Source: Aquificota bacterium | GTDB lineage: Bacteria > Aquificota > Aquificia > Aquificales > QOAS01 | Length of the DNA stretch: 12,191 nucleotides | NCBI GenBank assembly: GCA_026987085.1 | Contig: JALSNH010000061.1 | Coordinates: 1 to 12,191, forward strand | Reading direction: 5' to 3' | Shown: positions 6,159 through 11,914 of the stretch, in pieces | Layout of the letters: every line of letters begins with the position of its first letter | Position numbering within the stretch: position 1 is the first letter of the stretch | Translations under genes and position numbers: made by a program | The notes under the pieces: model-generated | Told to the model about the DNA's origin: nothing | Database searches by the model: none | The model's input: only the letters and a program-made list of their open reading frames with translations

Positions 6159-6509
6159 ATGGCCAGAATTGCAGGTGTTGATTTACCAAACCATAAGAAG
6201 CTGGAAATAGCCTTAACTTATATCTACGGAATAGGGAAATATAGAGCTAAAGAAATTTGTAAAAGCACCGGTATAGATTGCACAAAAAGGGTTGGAGAAT
6301 TAACTCCCGAAGAGCTAAATATTCTAAGAAAATATATTGACGAACACTACAAAGTTGAGGGAGACCTAAGAAGAGAAGTTCTACTAAATATAAGAAAACT
6401 CATCGATATGGGTTGTTATAGAGGAATGAGACACGTTAGAAATCTTCCTGTAAGAGGCCAACAGACAAAAACCAACGCTAAAACTAGAAAGAAAAGAAAG
6501 AGAAAATAA
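6159..6509 (+). CDS. rpsM: 30S ribosomal protein S13
   Basis: S13 sits in the head of the small subunit and contacts P-site tRNA and the 50S subunit. The 116-residue sequence starts MARIAGVDLPNHKKLEIALTY and has the helix-turn-helix-type core, then GCYRGMRHVRNLPVRGQQTKTNAKTRK near the C terminus. It ends in a basic KKRKRK soon after this motif, so the tail is somewhat shorter than in many bacteria (about 118-126 residues). Its ribosome binding site AGGGAGG lies in the end of rpmJ, 11 nt before the ATG. Confidence 0.97.
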   Translation: MARIAGVDLPNHKKLEIALTYIYGIGKYRAKEICKSTGIDCTKRVGELTPEELNILRKYIDEHYKVEGDLRREVLLNIRKLIDMGCYRGMRHVRNLPVRGQQTKTNAKTRKKRKRK

Positions 6510-6526
6510 AAGGGAGGCTTTAACTA

Positions 6527-6913
6527 ATGGCTAGGAAAAGTGGGAAGAAAAAAGTTAAAAGAACTGTAACAAAAGGTATTGTCCATATACAGGCTACTTT
6601 TAATAACACAATTGTTACAGTAACCGACGAACAGGGAAATGTTTTAACCTGGGAATCCGGTGGAACCGTTGGTTATAAAGGAACTAGAAAATCTACTCCT
6701 TACGCTGCCCAATTAGCGGCCCAAAGGGCTATGAAAAAAGCTATAAACGAATACGGATTGCAAGAAGTTGAAATATGGGTAAAAGGTCCCGGAGCCGGAA
6801 GGGAATCGGCCATTAGAGCTGTTTTTGCAAGTGGAGTAAAAGTAAAAGCTATTAGAGATGTTACTCCTATACCTCATAACGGATGTAGACCGCCGGCTAA
6901 AAGGAGGGTTTAA
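6527..6913 (+). CDS. rpsK: 30S ribosomal protein S11
   Basis: S11 lies on the platform of the small subunit near the Shine-Dalgarno/anti-Shine-Dalgarno helix. The 128-residue protein shows GIVHIQATFNNTIVTVTD (18-35), the TPYAAQLAA segment, the KGPGAGRE loop and a C-terminal DVTPIPHNGCRPPAKRRV, all diagnostic. The basic first dozen residues are the usual RNA-binding tail. AGGGAGG (6511-6517) lies 9 nt before the ATG. The stop is 3 bp before rpsD. Confidence 0.98.
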   Translation: MARKSGKKKVKRTVTKGIVHIQATFNNTIVTVTDEQGNVLTWESGGTVGYKGTRKSTPYAAQLAAQRAMKKAINEYGLQEVEIWVKGPGAGRESAIRAVFASGVKVKAIRDVTPIPHNGCRPPAKRRV

Positions 6914-6916
6914 ACA

Positions 6917-7552
6917 ATGGGTAGATATATTGGACCTTGGGTAAAAATAGATAGGCGCTTCGGAGTTGTAGTATCCGGTAAGGAAAGCGCTCCTAGAATT
7001 TTGGGAAAAAGAAACTTCCCTCCCGGACAGCATGGAAGAAAATTTGGAAGAAGAAAAAGGATTTCGGAATATGGCCTCCGTTTAATGGAAAAACAAAAAC
7101 TAAAATTCTTGTACGGTGGTTTAAGAGAATCTCAATTTAAAAGATATTTTGATGAAGCAACCAAAGCTAAGGAAAATACCGGTGAAGTATTCCTCCAGCT
7201 ATTGGAAAGAAGGTTAGATAACGTTGTTTATAGATTAGGATTTGCTAAAAACAGAAGACAAGCTCGTCAGTTGGTATCGCACGGCCATATTTTGGTAAAT
7301 GGAAAAAAGGTAACTATCCCTTCCTATAGGGTAGATGTTGGAGATATTATTGAAGTGAAACCCAAGTCAAGGAATATTCAATTCATCCAGGAAAATCTGG
7401 AAAACAAAGACCCTAGAAGTGTTCCCCCATGGTTAGAACTGGATAAACAAAACTTCAGAGGAAAGGTAATTGATCTACCTCAGAATGTTCAAGATTATCT
7501 TGAAATACCTATTAATCTTCAATACATTATCGAGTTCTATTCTAAAGTTTAA
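6917..7552 (+). CDS. rpsD: 30S ribosomal protein S4
   Basis: S4 binds 16S rRNA early in assembly of the small subunit and in some bacteria represses its own operon. The 211-residue protein has the N-terminal NFPPGQHGRKFGRRK segment (33-47) and a C-terminal S4 RNA-binding domain at about 98-160 (ERRLDNVVYRLGFAKNRRQA and following). The four N-terminal cysteines of the zinc-binding form are absent (the region reads WVKIDRRFGVVVSGKE), so it is the zinc-free type, in contrast with zinc-type L36 in the same operon. AAGGAGGG (6901-6908) overlaps the end of rpsK and lies 8 nt before the ATG. Confidence 0.98.
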   Translation: MGRYIGPWVKIDRRFGVVVSGKESAPRILGKRNFPPGQHGRKFGRRKRISEYGLRLMEKQKLKFLYGGLRESQFKRYFDEATKAKENTGEVFLQLLERRLDNVVYRLGFAKNRRQARQLVSHGHILVNGKKVTIPSYRVDVGDIIEVKPKSRNIQFIQENLENKDPRSVPPWLELDKQNFRGKVIDLPQNVQDYLEIPINLQYIIEFYSKV

Positions 7553-7553
7553 T

Positions 7554-7572
7554 ACCCTTTGGGGGGTTTTTT
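7554..7572 (+). other. Short hairpin plus T-tract overlapping the rpoA ribosome binding site
   Basis: ACCC (7554-7557) can pair with GGGT (7564-7567) around a 6-nt loop, followed by six T (7567-7572). It looks like a minimal terminator or attenuator, but the stem has only 4 bp. The same GGGGGG (7561-7566) is the only candidate Shine-Dalgarno for rpoA and would be half sequestered. Function is uncertain. Confidence 0.3.
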
Positions 7573-7575
7573 CTT

Positions 7576-8550
7576 ATGCCTTATACCGAATTACAAAAAC
7601 CGGAAAAAATATATTGGGAAGAGCTCTCTTCCAATTATGGTAAGCTTGTTGTAGAACCCCTACCAAGGGGGTACGCTACCACTATTGGAAACGCTTTAAG
7701 AAGAGTTTTACTTTCCTCCATAGAAGGGGCCGGTATTACCGGAGTCAAAATAGATGGGGTATATCACGAATTTACAGCCCTTCCCGGTGCTATAGAAGAT
7801 GTTACCGACCTTATTCTGAATCTGAAATCGTTAATCTTAAAAATGGATCCCAATACAGATATAGAGATACTGTATTTGGAAAAGGAAGGACCAGGTGAAG
7901 TAAAAGCGGGGGATATAAAAACTCCTCCATCAGTTGAAATATTAAATCCCGACCTACATCTGTTTACTTTAAGCGACCCTAATGCAAAGGTAAAAATGGA
8001 AATAAGGGTAGAAAGAGGAAGGGGATACGTTCCTGTTGAAGATATGGAACAGTTTGGAGAAATTGGCTGGATTGCTATTGACTGCGATTTCAATCCTGTG
8101 AAAAGGGTAGCTTTTAAAGCAGAACCCACCAGAGTTGGAAAAAAAACCAATTTTGAAAAATTGATTTTGGAAATTTGGACTAACGGATCTAAAACTCCGG
8201 AGGAAGCCGTAGCAGAAGCTAAAAATATATTAATGGATTATTTCGACTACCTTAAAGAAATATCCACTGAGATACCGGTAGGAACCATAAAAGCTCCTAA
8301 GAATGAATTGTTAGAAAAGTTAACACTCTCTGTTGAAGAGCTCGATATTTCTGTAAGAGCCCTAAATTCGTTGAAAAGGTATGGAATACACACCTTAGGA
8401 GATTTAGTAAAGCTTACAGAAGAAGAATTAAAAGAAACTAAAAACATTGGTCGTAAAGCTTTACAAGAAATTAAAAAGGCCTTAAGTGAAATGGGTCTTT
8501 CATTAGGAATGAATATCAAAGGAGGCACCAACAATGAGGCACAGAGTTAA
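7576..8550 (+). CDS. rpoA: DNA-directed RNA polymerase alpha subunit
   Basis: The alpha subunit dimerises to nucleate RNA polymerase assembly and contacts UP elements and activators. The 324-residue protein has the N-terminal assembly domain (VEPLPRGYATTIGNALRRVLLSSIEG, 26-51) and a C-terminal domain from about 250 to 313. The latter keeps likely DNA-contact residues corresponding to E. coli Arg265, Asn268, Gly296 and Lys298 (here Arg261, Asn264, Gly292, Lys294). The protein ends soon after GLSLGMNI with a short polar tail. The ribosome binding site is unusual: only GGGGGG (7561-7566), which would pair with the 16S tail partly through G-U. The last 17 bases overlap rplQ, whose ribosome binding site lies inside rpoA. 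Confidence 0.98.
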   Translation: MPYTELQKPEKIYWEELSSNYGKLVVEPLPRGYATTIGNALRRVLLSSIEGAGITGVKIDGVYHEFTALPGAIEDVTDLILNLKSLILKMDPNTDIEILYLEKEGPGEVKAGDIKTPPSVEILNPDLHLFTLSDPNAKVKMEIRVERGRGYVPVEDMEQFGEIGWIAIDCDFNPVKRVAFKAEPTRVGKKTNFEKLILEIWTNGSKTPEEAVAEAKNILMDYFDYLKEISTEIPVGTIKAPKNELLEKLTLSVEELDISVRALNSLKRYGIHTLGDLVKLTEEELKETKNIGRKALQEIKKALSEMGLSLGMNIKGGTNNEAQS

Positions 8551-8914
8551 AAAGAAACATTTCGACAGAACTAAAGAGCAAAGGAAAGCTCTTTTTAGGT
8601 CCCTTGCAAGGGCTTTAATATTGGAGGAAAGAATAACTACCGGAGTAGAAAAGGCTAAGGCTTTGAGACCTTTCATTGAAAGGTTGATTACTCTTGCCAA
8701 AAAAGCAGCTGCTACAGAAGATAATATTCAAAAACTACACTATAGAAGGGAAGCTTTGAGCCTTTTACCAGATAAGGAAGCGGTAAGTAAACTTTTTGAA
8801 GATTTAGGTCCGAGATTTAGTGAAAGAAATGGTGGATATGTAAGAATTGTAAAACTTCCTATACCCAGAAGAGGTGATAGTGCAGAATTAGCTATTATAG
8901 AGTTTGTTGAATAG
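8534..8914 (+). CDS. rplQ: 50S ribosomal protein L17
   Basis: L17 binds 23S rRNA near the polypeptide exit region. The 126-residue protein starts MRHRVKKKHFDRTKEQRKAL, carries RSLARALILEERITTGVEKAKALRPFIERLITLAK, and ends with VKLPIPRRGDSAELAIIEFVE, all typical. The start at 8534 is fixed by AAAGGAGG (8518-8525) within the rpoA coding region and gives a 17-bp overlap in another frame, implying coupled translation. It is the last gene of the operon; the next gene is on the other strand. Confidence 0.98.
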   Translation: MRHRVKKKHFDRTKEQRKALFRSLARALILEERITTGVEKAKALRPFIERLITLAKKAAATEDNIQKLHYRREALSLLPDKEAVSKLFEDLGPRFSERNGGYVRIVKLPIPRRGDSAELAIIEFVE

Positions 8915-8923
8915 TATTTTTTT

Positions 8924-8958
8924 CTCCTTTCTTTAAATTAGAAAATAAAAAGAAAAGA
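8924..8958. terminator. Inverted repeat between convergent rplQ and the transaldolase gene
   Basis: CTCCT (8924-8928) pairs with AGGAG, and TTCTTT (8929-8934) with AAAGAA further in, leaving a 3-nt bulge and a 14-nt loop. It sits in the 50-bp gap between convergent stops, where a two-way terminator is expected. T-rich stretches lie at its edges (TATTTTTTT before, CTATTTTA after) but there is no clean T-tract directly after the stem on either strand. The terminator call is therefore tentative. Confidence 0.4.
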
Positions 8959-8964
8959 GGAGCT

Positions 8965-9639
8965 CTATTTTAGAAACTTAGGTTTAAAATCTTCAGGTAG
9001 GCTATTCCAATCCTTTAGAAATCTTTCCAATCCTATATCGGTGAGAGGATGTTTAAATAATTTTTCTAAAACTCCAAAAGGAACAGTTGCTATATCCGCT
9101 CCAAGCAGGGCAGCTTGTCTTACATGCTCCGGATGTCTAACCGATGCAACTATTATTTTTGTTGTAAAACCGTAAGCACTATAAATAGCAACAATTTCCT
9201 CAATGAGCTTCATTCCTTCCATGGAAATATCATCTAACCTACCTACAAAAGGAGAAACATAAGTTGCTCCCGCTTTTGCAGCTAATAACGCTTGCATTGG
9301 AGAAAATACCAGAGTTACATTTGTTTTAATACCTTCCTTAGTAAGTGTTTTTACAGCTTTTATTCCTTCCGGTGTCATAGGAATTTTTACAGCAACATTA
9401 GGTCCCAGCTTTGCCAATTCCCTGGCTTGATTTACCATTCCGTTATAATCGGTGGCTACCACTTCTAAAGAAACAGGTCTTTCGGGACCTAAAATTTTTA
9501 TAATCTCTTCCGCAACTTTTAAAAATGGCTTTCCAGTTTTTGCTACTAAAGTGGGATTAGTTGTAACTCCATCTAAAAGTCCCCAATCGTTCGCTTTTTT
9601 TATTTCTTCTATATTTGCGGTATCTAGGAAGAACTTCAT
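8965..9639 (-). CDS. tal: Small transaldolase, Fsa/TalC/MipB family
   Basis: This 224-residue TIM-barrel enzyme transfers dihydroxyacetone between sugar phosphates in the non-oxidative pentose phosphate pathway. It starts MKFFLDTANIEEIKKAN and has GVTTNPTL (24-31), the Schiff-base lysine Lys85 in NVAVKIPMT, SPFVGRLDD (129-137) and PFGVLEKLFKHPLTD near the end. Two residues that separate activities in this family are Glu59 (in VSLEVVATD) and Phe131. Fructose-6-phosphate aldolases carry Gln and Tyr there, so transaldolase is the better reading. It is encoded opposite to and convergent with rplQ. No Shine-Dalgarno precedes the ATG; a TATAAA box lies 13 nt upstream. Confidence 0.92.
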   Translation of the reverse strand: MKFFLDTANIEEIKKANDWGLLDGVTTNPTLVAKTGKPFLKVAEEIIKILGPERPVSLEVVATDYNGMVNQARELAKLGPNVAVKIPMTPEGIKAVKTLTKEGIKTNVTLVFSPMQALLAAKAGATYVSPFVGRLDDISMEGMKLIEEIVAIYSAYGFTTKIIVASVRHPEHVRQAALLGADIATVPFGVLEKLFKHPLTDIGLERFLKDWNSLPEDFKPKFLK

Positions 9640-9658
9640 AAATCGCTTTTATTTTATA
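9640..9658 (-). promoter_or_regulatory. Possible -10 box and short leader of the transaldolase gene
   Basis: On the minus strand TATAAA (9658 to 9653) lies 13 nt before the ATG at 9639. A start about 7 nt downstream of it would leave a leader of some 6 nt, which fits the lack of any Shine-Dalgarno. No good -35 is visible at normal spacing. Confidence 0.4.
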
Positions 9659-9712
9659 AAAAGCAAAGCACGCTTAAAGTTTAATAATCAATAAGCGAAC
9701 TATCCTGTATTA

Positions 9713-9780
9713 AAGTGCACGGTTTTTGGTGTACTTCCTTTAAATGTAAAGGAAGAATCGGACCTTTCTTAATAAAGGTT
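9713..9780. other. Cluster of three adjacent hairpins in a 196-bp intergenic gap
   Basis: The gap 9640-9835 holds no gene. Three stems lie side by side. AAGTGCAC (9713-9720) pairs with GTGTACTT (9729-9736), 8 bp with one G-T. CTTCCTTTA (9734-9742) pairs with TAAAGGAAG (9747-9755), 9 bp perfect with a 4-nt loop. GACCTTT (9761-9767) pairs with AAAGGTT (9774-9780), 7 bp including one end G-T. The first two share 9734-9736, and CCTTTA of the second can also pair with TAAAGG at 9773-9778, so alternative folds exist. No T-tract follows. It may be the 3' end of the upstream glycosyltransferase mRNA, a small RNA or a protein-binding site. Nothing recognisable as a known RNA family. Confidence 0.45.
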
Positions 9781-9810
9781 AGAACTGTAGAGAATTAAAA
9801 GTGAAAGCAT

Positions 9811-9837
9811 TTTTTACAAAATTTTTAGTAAAAATTT
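9811..9837 (-). terminator. AT-only inverted repeat at the end of the glycosyltransferase gene
   Basis: AAATTTTT (9819-9826) and AAAAATTT (9830-9837) form an 8-bp repeat with a 3-nt loop that includes part of the stop codon. An alternative TTTTTAC/GTAAAAA pairing also exists (9811-9817 with 9828-9834). With no G-C pairs in the main stem it would be a weak terminator. Confidence 0.25.
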
Positions 9838-11365
9838 AAAAGCCTTTTATAATAGGTTTTGCATTTCCCTTAAATCCCTTTAAGTAAAAAATGTAGAAAA
9901 CTCTTACCGGGTAGTTCCTCCAATAGACCACAAAACGTTTCTTCCAAACTACCTTTTCAAAACTTTGGGATATTTCTTTTGGAACACTAGCCAAGGTGGT
10001 TATAAAAATACCGTTTTTACCTATTAGAGGTTTCCAATTGAAAACTTTCTCTGCAGGTATGGGTTCTCCTTCCAACCATTTTTGGAAAAGGTCGAAATCT
10101 CTAACCTCCCAAAGGTCGTATTGGTTCATTCGCTGATGGTAGTTAAAGACGTAGGTTTGGGGATTCCCTTTTACGTAAAAGGCCATCTCCGCCGCTACTT
10201 GGTAGAGGTTGGAGAAGATGAAGTCCCTTTGAGGATTATAAAACTTGGAAATCTCCTCGCCGAGTTTTTTCCAACCTACCAAAAATTTTGTCGGGTCATT
10301 CTTCGGAGGAAGCAACTTTGTAAGGTGCAATTTATCCAACAGTGGGGGGTAATGGGAAACTGCAACCAAAAAGGTCGAAATAAAAAGTGTCAAAACGGAA
10401 AGAGGGAGGAGTTTTTTAAAGTTCCTAACGAAGGTTTCTATGGCTAAAATTCCACCCGTAAAGTAGGCAAAACCGGCCCAGTTGCCGTAGATATACTTTT
10501 TCAGTGCCAACAGTTGGAAGAATATATAAACGGGTAATGAAAAGAGGTTTAAAGAAAAAACTTCCTTTGAGGGTTTTAAACTTTTAAACCAAGCCGCTAA
10601 AAGGTAAAAGAAAAATCCGAAACTTAAAAGAGCCATTTGGGAGAAGAGGAAATTGAAGAAACCCTCCCAGTTGGGGAATTGGGTTTTCCTTTCGATACCC
10701 GAAAGGTTTAATACATGTTTAAAAGATACCCAACCGTGGGTGTAGTTCCAATAAAGAACCGGCAAAGTGAATAGGAAACCTATAACCATTGAAAGGTAGG
10801 GTTTAAAAGTTTTAAACAGCTGCGGTTTTTTTAACTGTATATAAGCAACACCTAAGGGAAAAAAGAGGGCCATCGAATACTTTGAGAGAAAACCCAATCC
10901 TCCGCTTATTCCCAATAGAAACCAATAAATGGTTTTCTCCCTTTCTACCGCCAAAAGGAGGAGGAGAAAGGAGAGCCCCCAAAAGAAGAAGAGGGGGGTA
11001 TCGGTTGTAAAGACGAAAGCTAAAGCATCAAAACCTACAAAGAGATTGGGTAATATTCCAACCCAAAAGGCGGTCTTTTCATCTTTAAAAATCCTTTTGG
11101 CGGTATAGTAGGCCAATATAGAACTTAGAAAGGAAAAGAGGGCGCTCCAACCTCTAACGGCAAGCTCGTTATTTCCCAAAAGGTGGGTCGAAATGTAATT
11201 TAAATAGGCCACAAGAGGGGGTTTAGAATAGTAGGACCAATCAAGGTGTCTGGACCAGTCCCAATATTGAGCCTCTTCGGGTGAAAGGTCGAAGGGCGAA
11301 ACCTTTATGTAAAGAAGTCTAAGAAAAAAAATAAGGCTGTTTAAAACAAAAAAGAAACGGAACAT
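9836..11365 (-). CDS. Membrane glycosyltransferase, GT39/PMT_2 (ArnT-like) family
   Basis: This 509-residue polytopic protein belongs to the lipid-phosphate-sugar-dependent transferases (GT39/PMT_2, related to ArnT and protein O-mannosyltransferases), which move a sugar from a polyprenyl carrier onto an acceptor on the outer face of the inner membrane. The family start is clear: SPEEAQYWDWSRHLDWSYY (28-46) with the likely catalytic acidic residue at Glu30/Glu31, then SKPPL (47-51) and an Arg-Gly-Trp segment (71-73). A second acidic motif TTDTP (120-124) and GLGFLSKYS (157-165) follow in the membrane region. About ten hydrophobic segments occupy the first two-thirds, and a soluble C-terminal part follows from about residue 360. 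Donor and acceptor cannot be read from sequence. The ATG has no Shine-Dalgarno. It diverges from a pseudopilin gene, with 45 bp between the starts. Confidence 0.85.
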   Translation of the reverse strand: MFRFFFVLNSLIFFLRLLYIKVSPFDLSPEEAQYWDWSRHLDWSYYSKPPLVAYLNYISTHLLGNNELAVRGWSALFSFLSSILAYYTAKRIFKDEKTAFWVGILPNLFVGFDALAFVFTTDTPLFFFWGLSFLLLLLAVEREKTIYWFLLGISGGLGFLSKYSMALFFPLGVAYIQLKKPQLFKTFKPYLSMVIGFLFTLPVLYWNYTHGWVSFKHVLNLSGIERKTQFPNWEGFFNFLFSQMALLSFGFFFYLLAAWFKSLKPSKEVFSLNLFSLPVYIFFQLLALKKYIYGNWAGFAYFTGGILAIETFVRNFKKLLPLSVLTLFISTFLVAVSHYPPLLDKLHLTKLLPPKNDPTKFLVGWKKLGEEISKFYNPQRDFIFSNLYQVAAEMAFYVKGNPQTYVFNYHQRMNQYDLWEVRDFDLFQKWLEGEPIPAEKVFNWKPLIGKNGIFITTLASVPKEISQSFEKVVWKKRFVVYWRNYPVRVFYIFYLKGFKGNAKPIIKGF

Positions 11366-11410
11366 AAAAATGAAAATGCTATAGAGCGAAAATATTCTTT
11401 GGATATAAGG
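11366..11410. promoter_or_regulatory. 45-bp divergent promoter region, glycosyltransferase/pseudopilin
   Basis: TGCTATAGA (11377-11385) is an extended -10-like element on the plus strand, sharing TGCTATA with the alpha operon promoter. Its core CTATAG is palindromic, so the minus strand reads TATAGC (11383 to 11378) 12 nt before the glycosyltransferase ATG. The two -10 boxes would overlap almost completely, which would make simultaneous use of both promoters impossible. The glycosyltransferase mRNA would then have a leader of only a few bases. Confidence 0.45.
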
Positions 11411-11902
11411 ATGGTTTGGAGAAAAGGTTTTTCATTAATCGAACTTTTGGTGGTAATAGCCATTATTGGCATCCTTAGCGGTTTCGGTATCTATTGGTTT
11501 ATTAACTATAAATTTGCCCGTGAGGTAGAAGATAGGACTTACAAGGTATATACGCTAATTAAAAAATACCAACTTTGGGCTAAAACTAAGAAGGAAACCT
11601 ATTGTTTTGAACCGACCGCTGGTAATTTAAATTTCACCGTTGAAGAAAATTGTAATAGTTTCTTACAAATAGATAACTTAACTGTAGCACCTTTTAAAGT
11701 ATATGTAAATAGCGGTCAAATAAAAGTTAATGAATTTGGTATTTTTACCCTAAAGGGTTCCATATACTTTAAATCCTCTTCGGGGGAAGTCATAGACTGT
11801 GCAAATCAAAACCCAAATATAGCTTACTGCTGCGTTGCCTTTTCCGCTGTAAGAGTTTGTTTGGGGAAATACGATGGAAGCAATTGCAAATGCTCCTATT
11901 AA
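11411..11902 (+). CDS. Type IV pseudopilin-like protein, cysteine-rich
   Basis: The N terminus MVWRKGFSLIELLVVIAIIG is a classic type III signal: a short basic leader, Gly6 before the prepilin peptidase cut, Phe as first mature residue, Glu11 at mature position 5, and a hydrophobic helix to about residue 30. I prefer the ATG at 11411 (163 residues) because it gives the usual short leader; an in-frame TTG at 11399 would add four residues. A GGA (11401-11403) is the only ribosome binding site hint. The soluble domain has eight cysteines (65, 81, 130, 140, 141, 150, 159, 161), which is many for this size, and the end VCLGKYDGSNCKC resembles the C terminus of FimT/GspH-type minor pseudopilins. 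It probably acts in a type IV pilus or type II secretion-like system, but no other pilus gene is in view. ubiD follows after 12 bp. Confidence 0.85.
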   Translation: MVWRKGFSLIELLVVIAIIGILSGFGIYWFINYKFAREVEDRTYKVYTLIKKYQLWAKTKKETYCFEPTAGNLNFTVEENCNSFLQIDNLTVAPFKVYVNSGQIKVNEFGIFTLKGSIYFKSSSGEVIDCANQNPNIAYCCVAFSAVRVCLGKYDGSNCKCSY

Positions 11903-11914
11903 TCTATCCTCCTA

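Noticed and set aside
7764..8150. 128-codon open frame antisense to rpoA
   Set aside because: Low-complexity Ser-rich shadow of a strongly conserved gene.
9713..9780. tRNA or known riboswitch in the hairpin cluster
   Set aside because: No anticodon arm, T-arm or cloverleaf, and none of the conserved riboswitch cores I know; left as unassigned structure.
9769..9810. Possible 13-codon leader peptide on the minus strand in the gap before the transaldolase gene
   Set aside because: No ribosome binding site and no run of regulatory codons; too short to separate from chance.
10082..10447. 121-codon plus-strand open frame inside the glycosyltransferase gene
   Set aside because: Antisense shadow; no start signal and no recognisable family, whereas the minus-strand frame has the GT39 motifs and membrane pattern.
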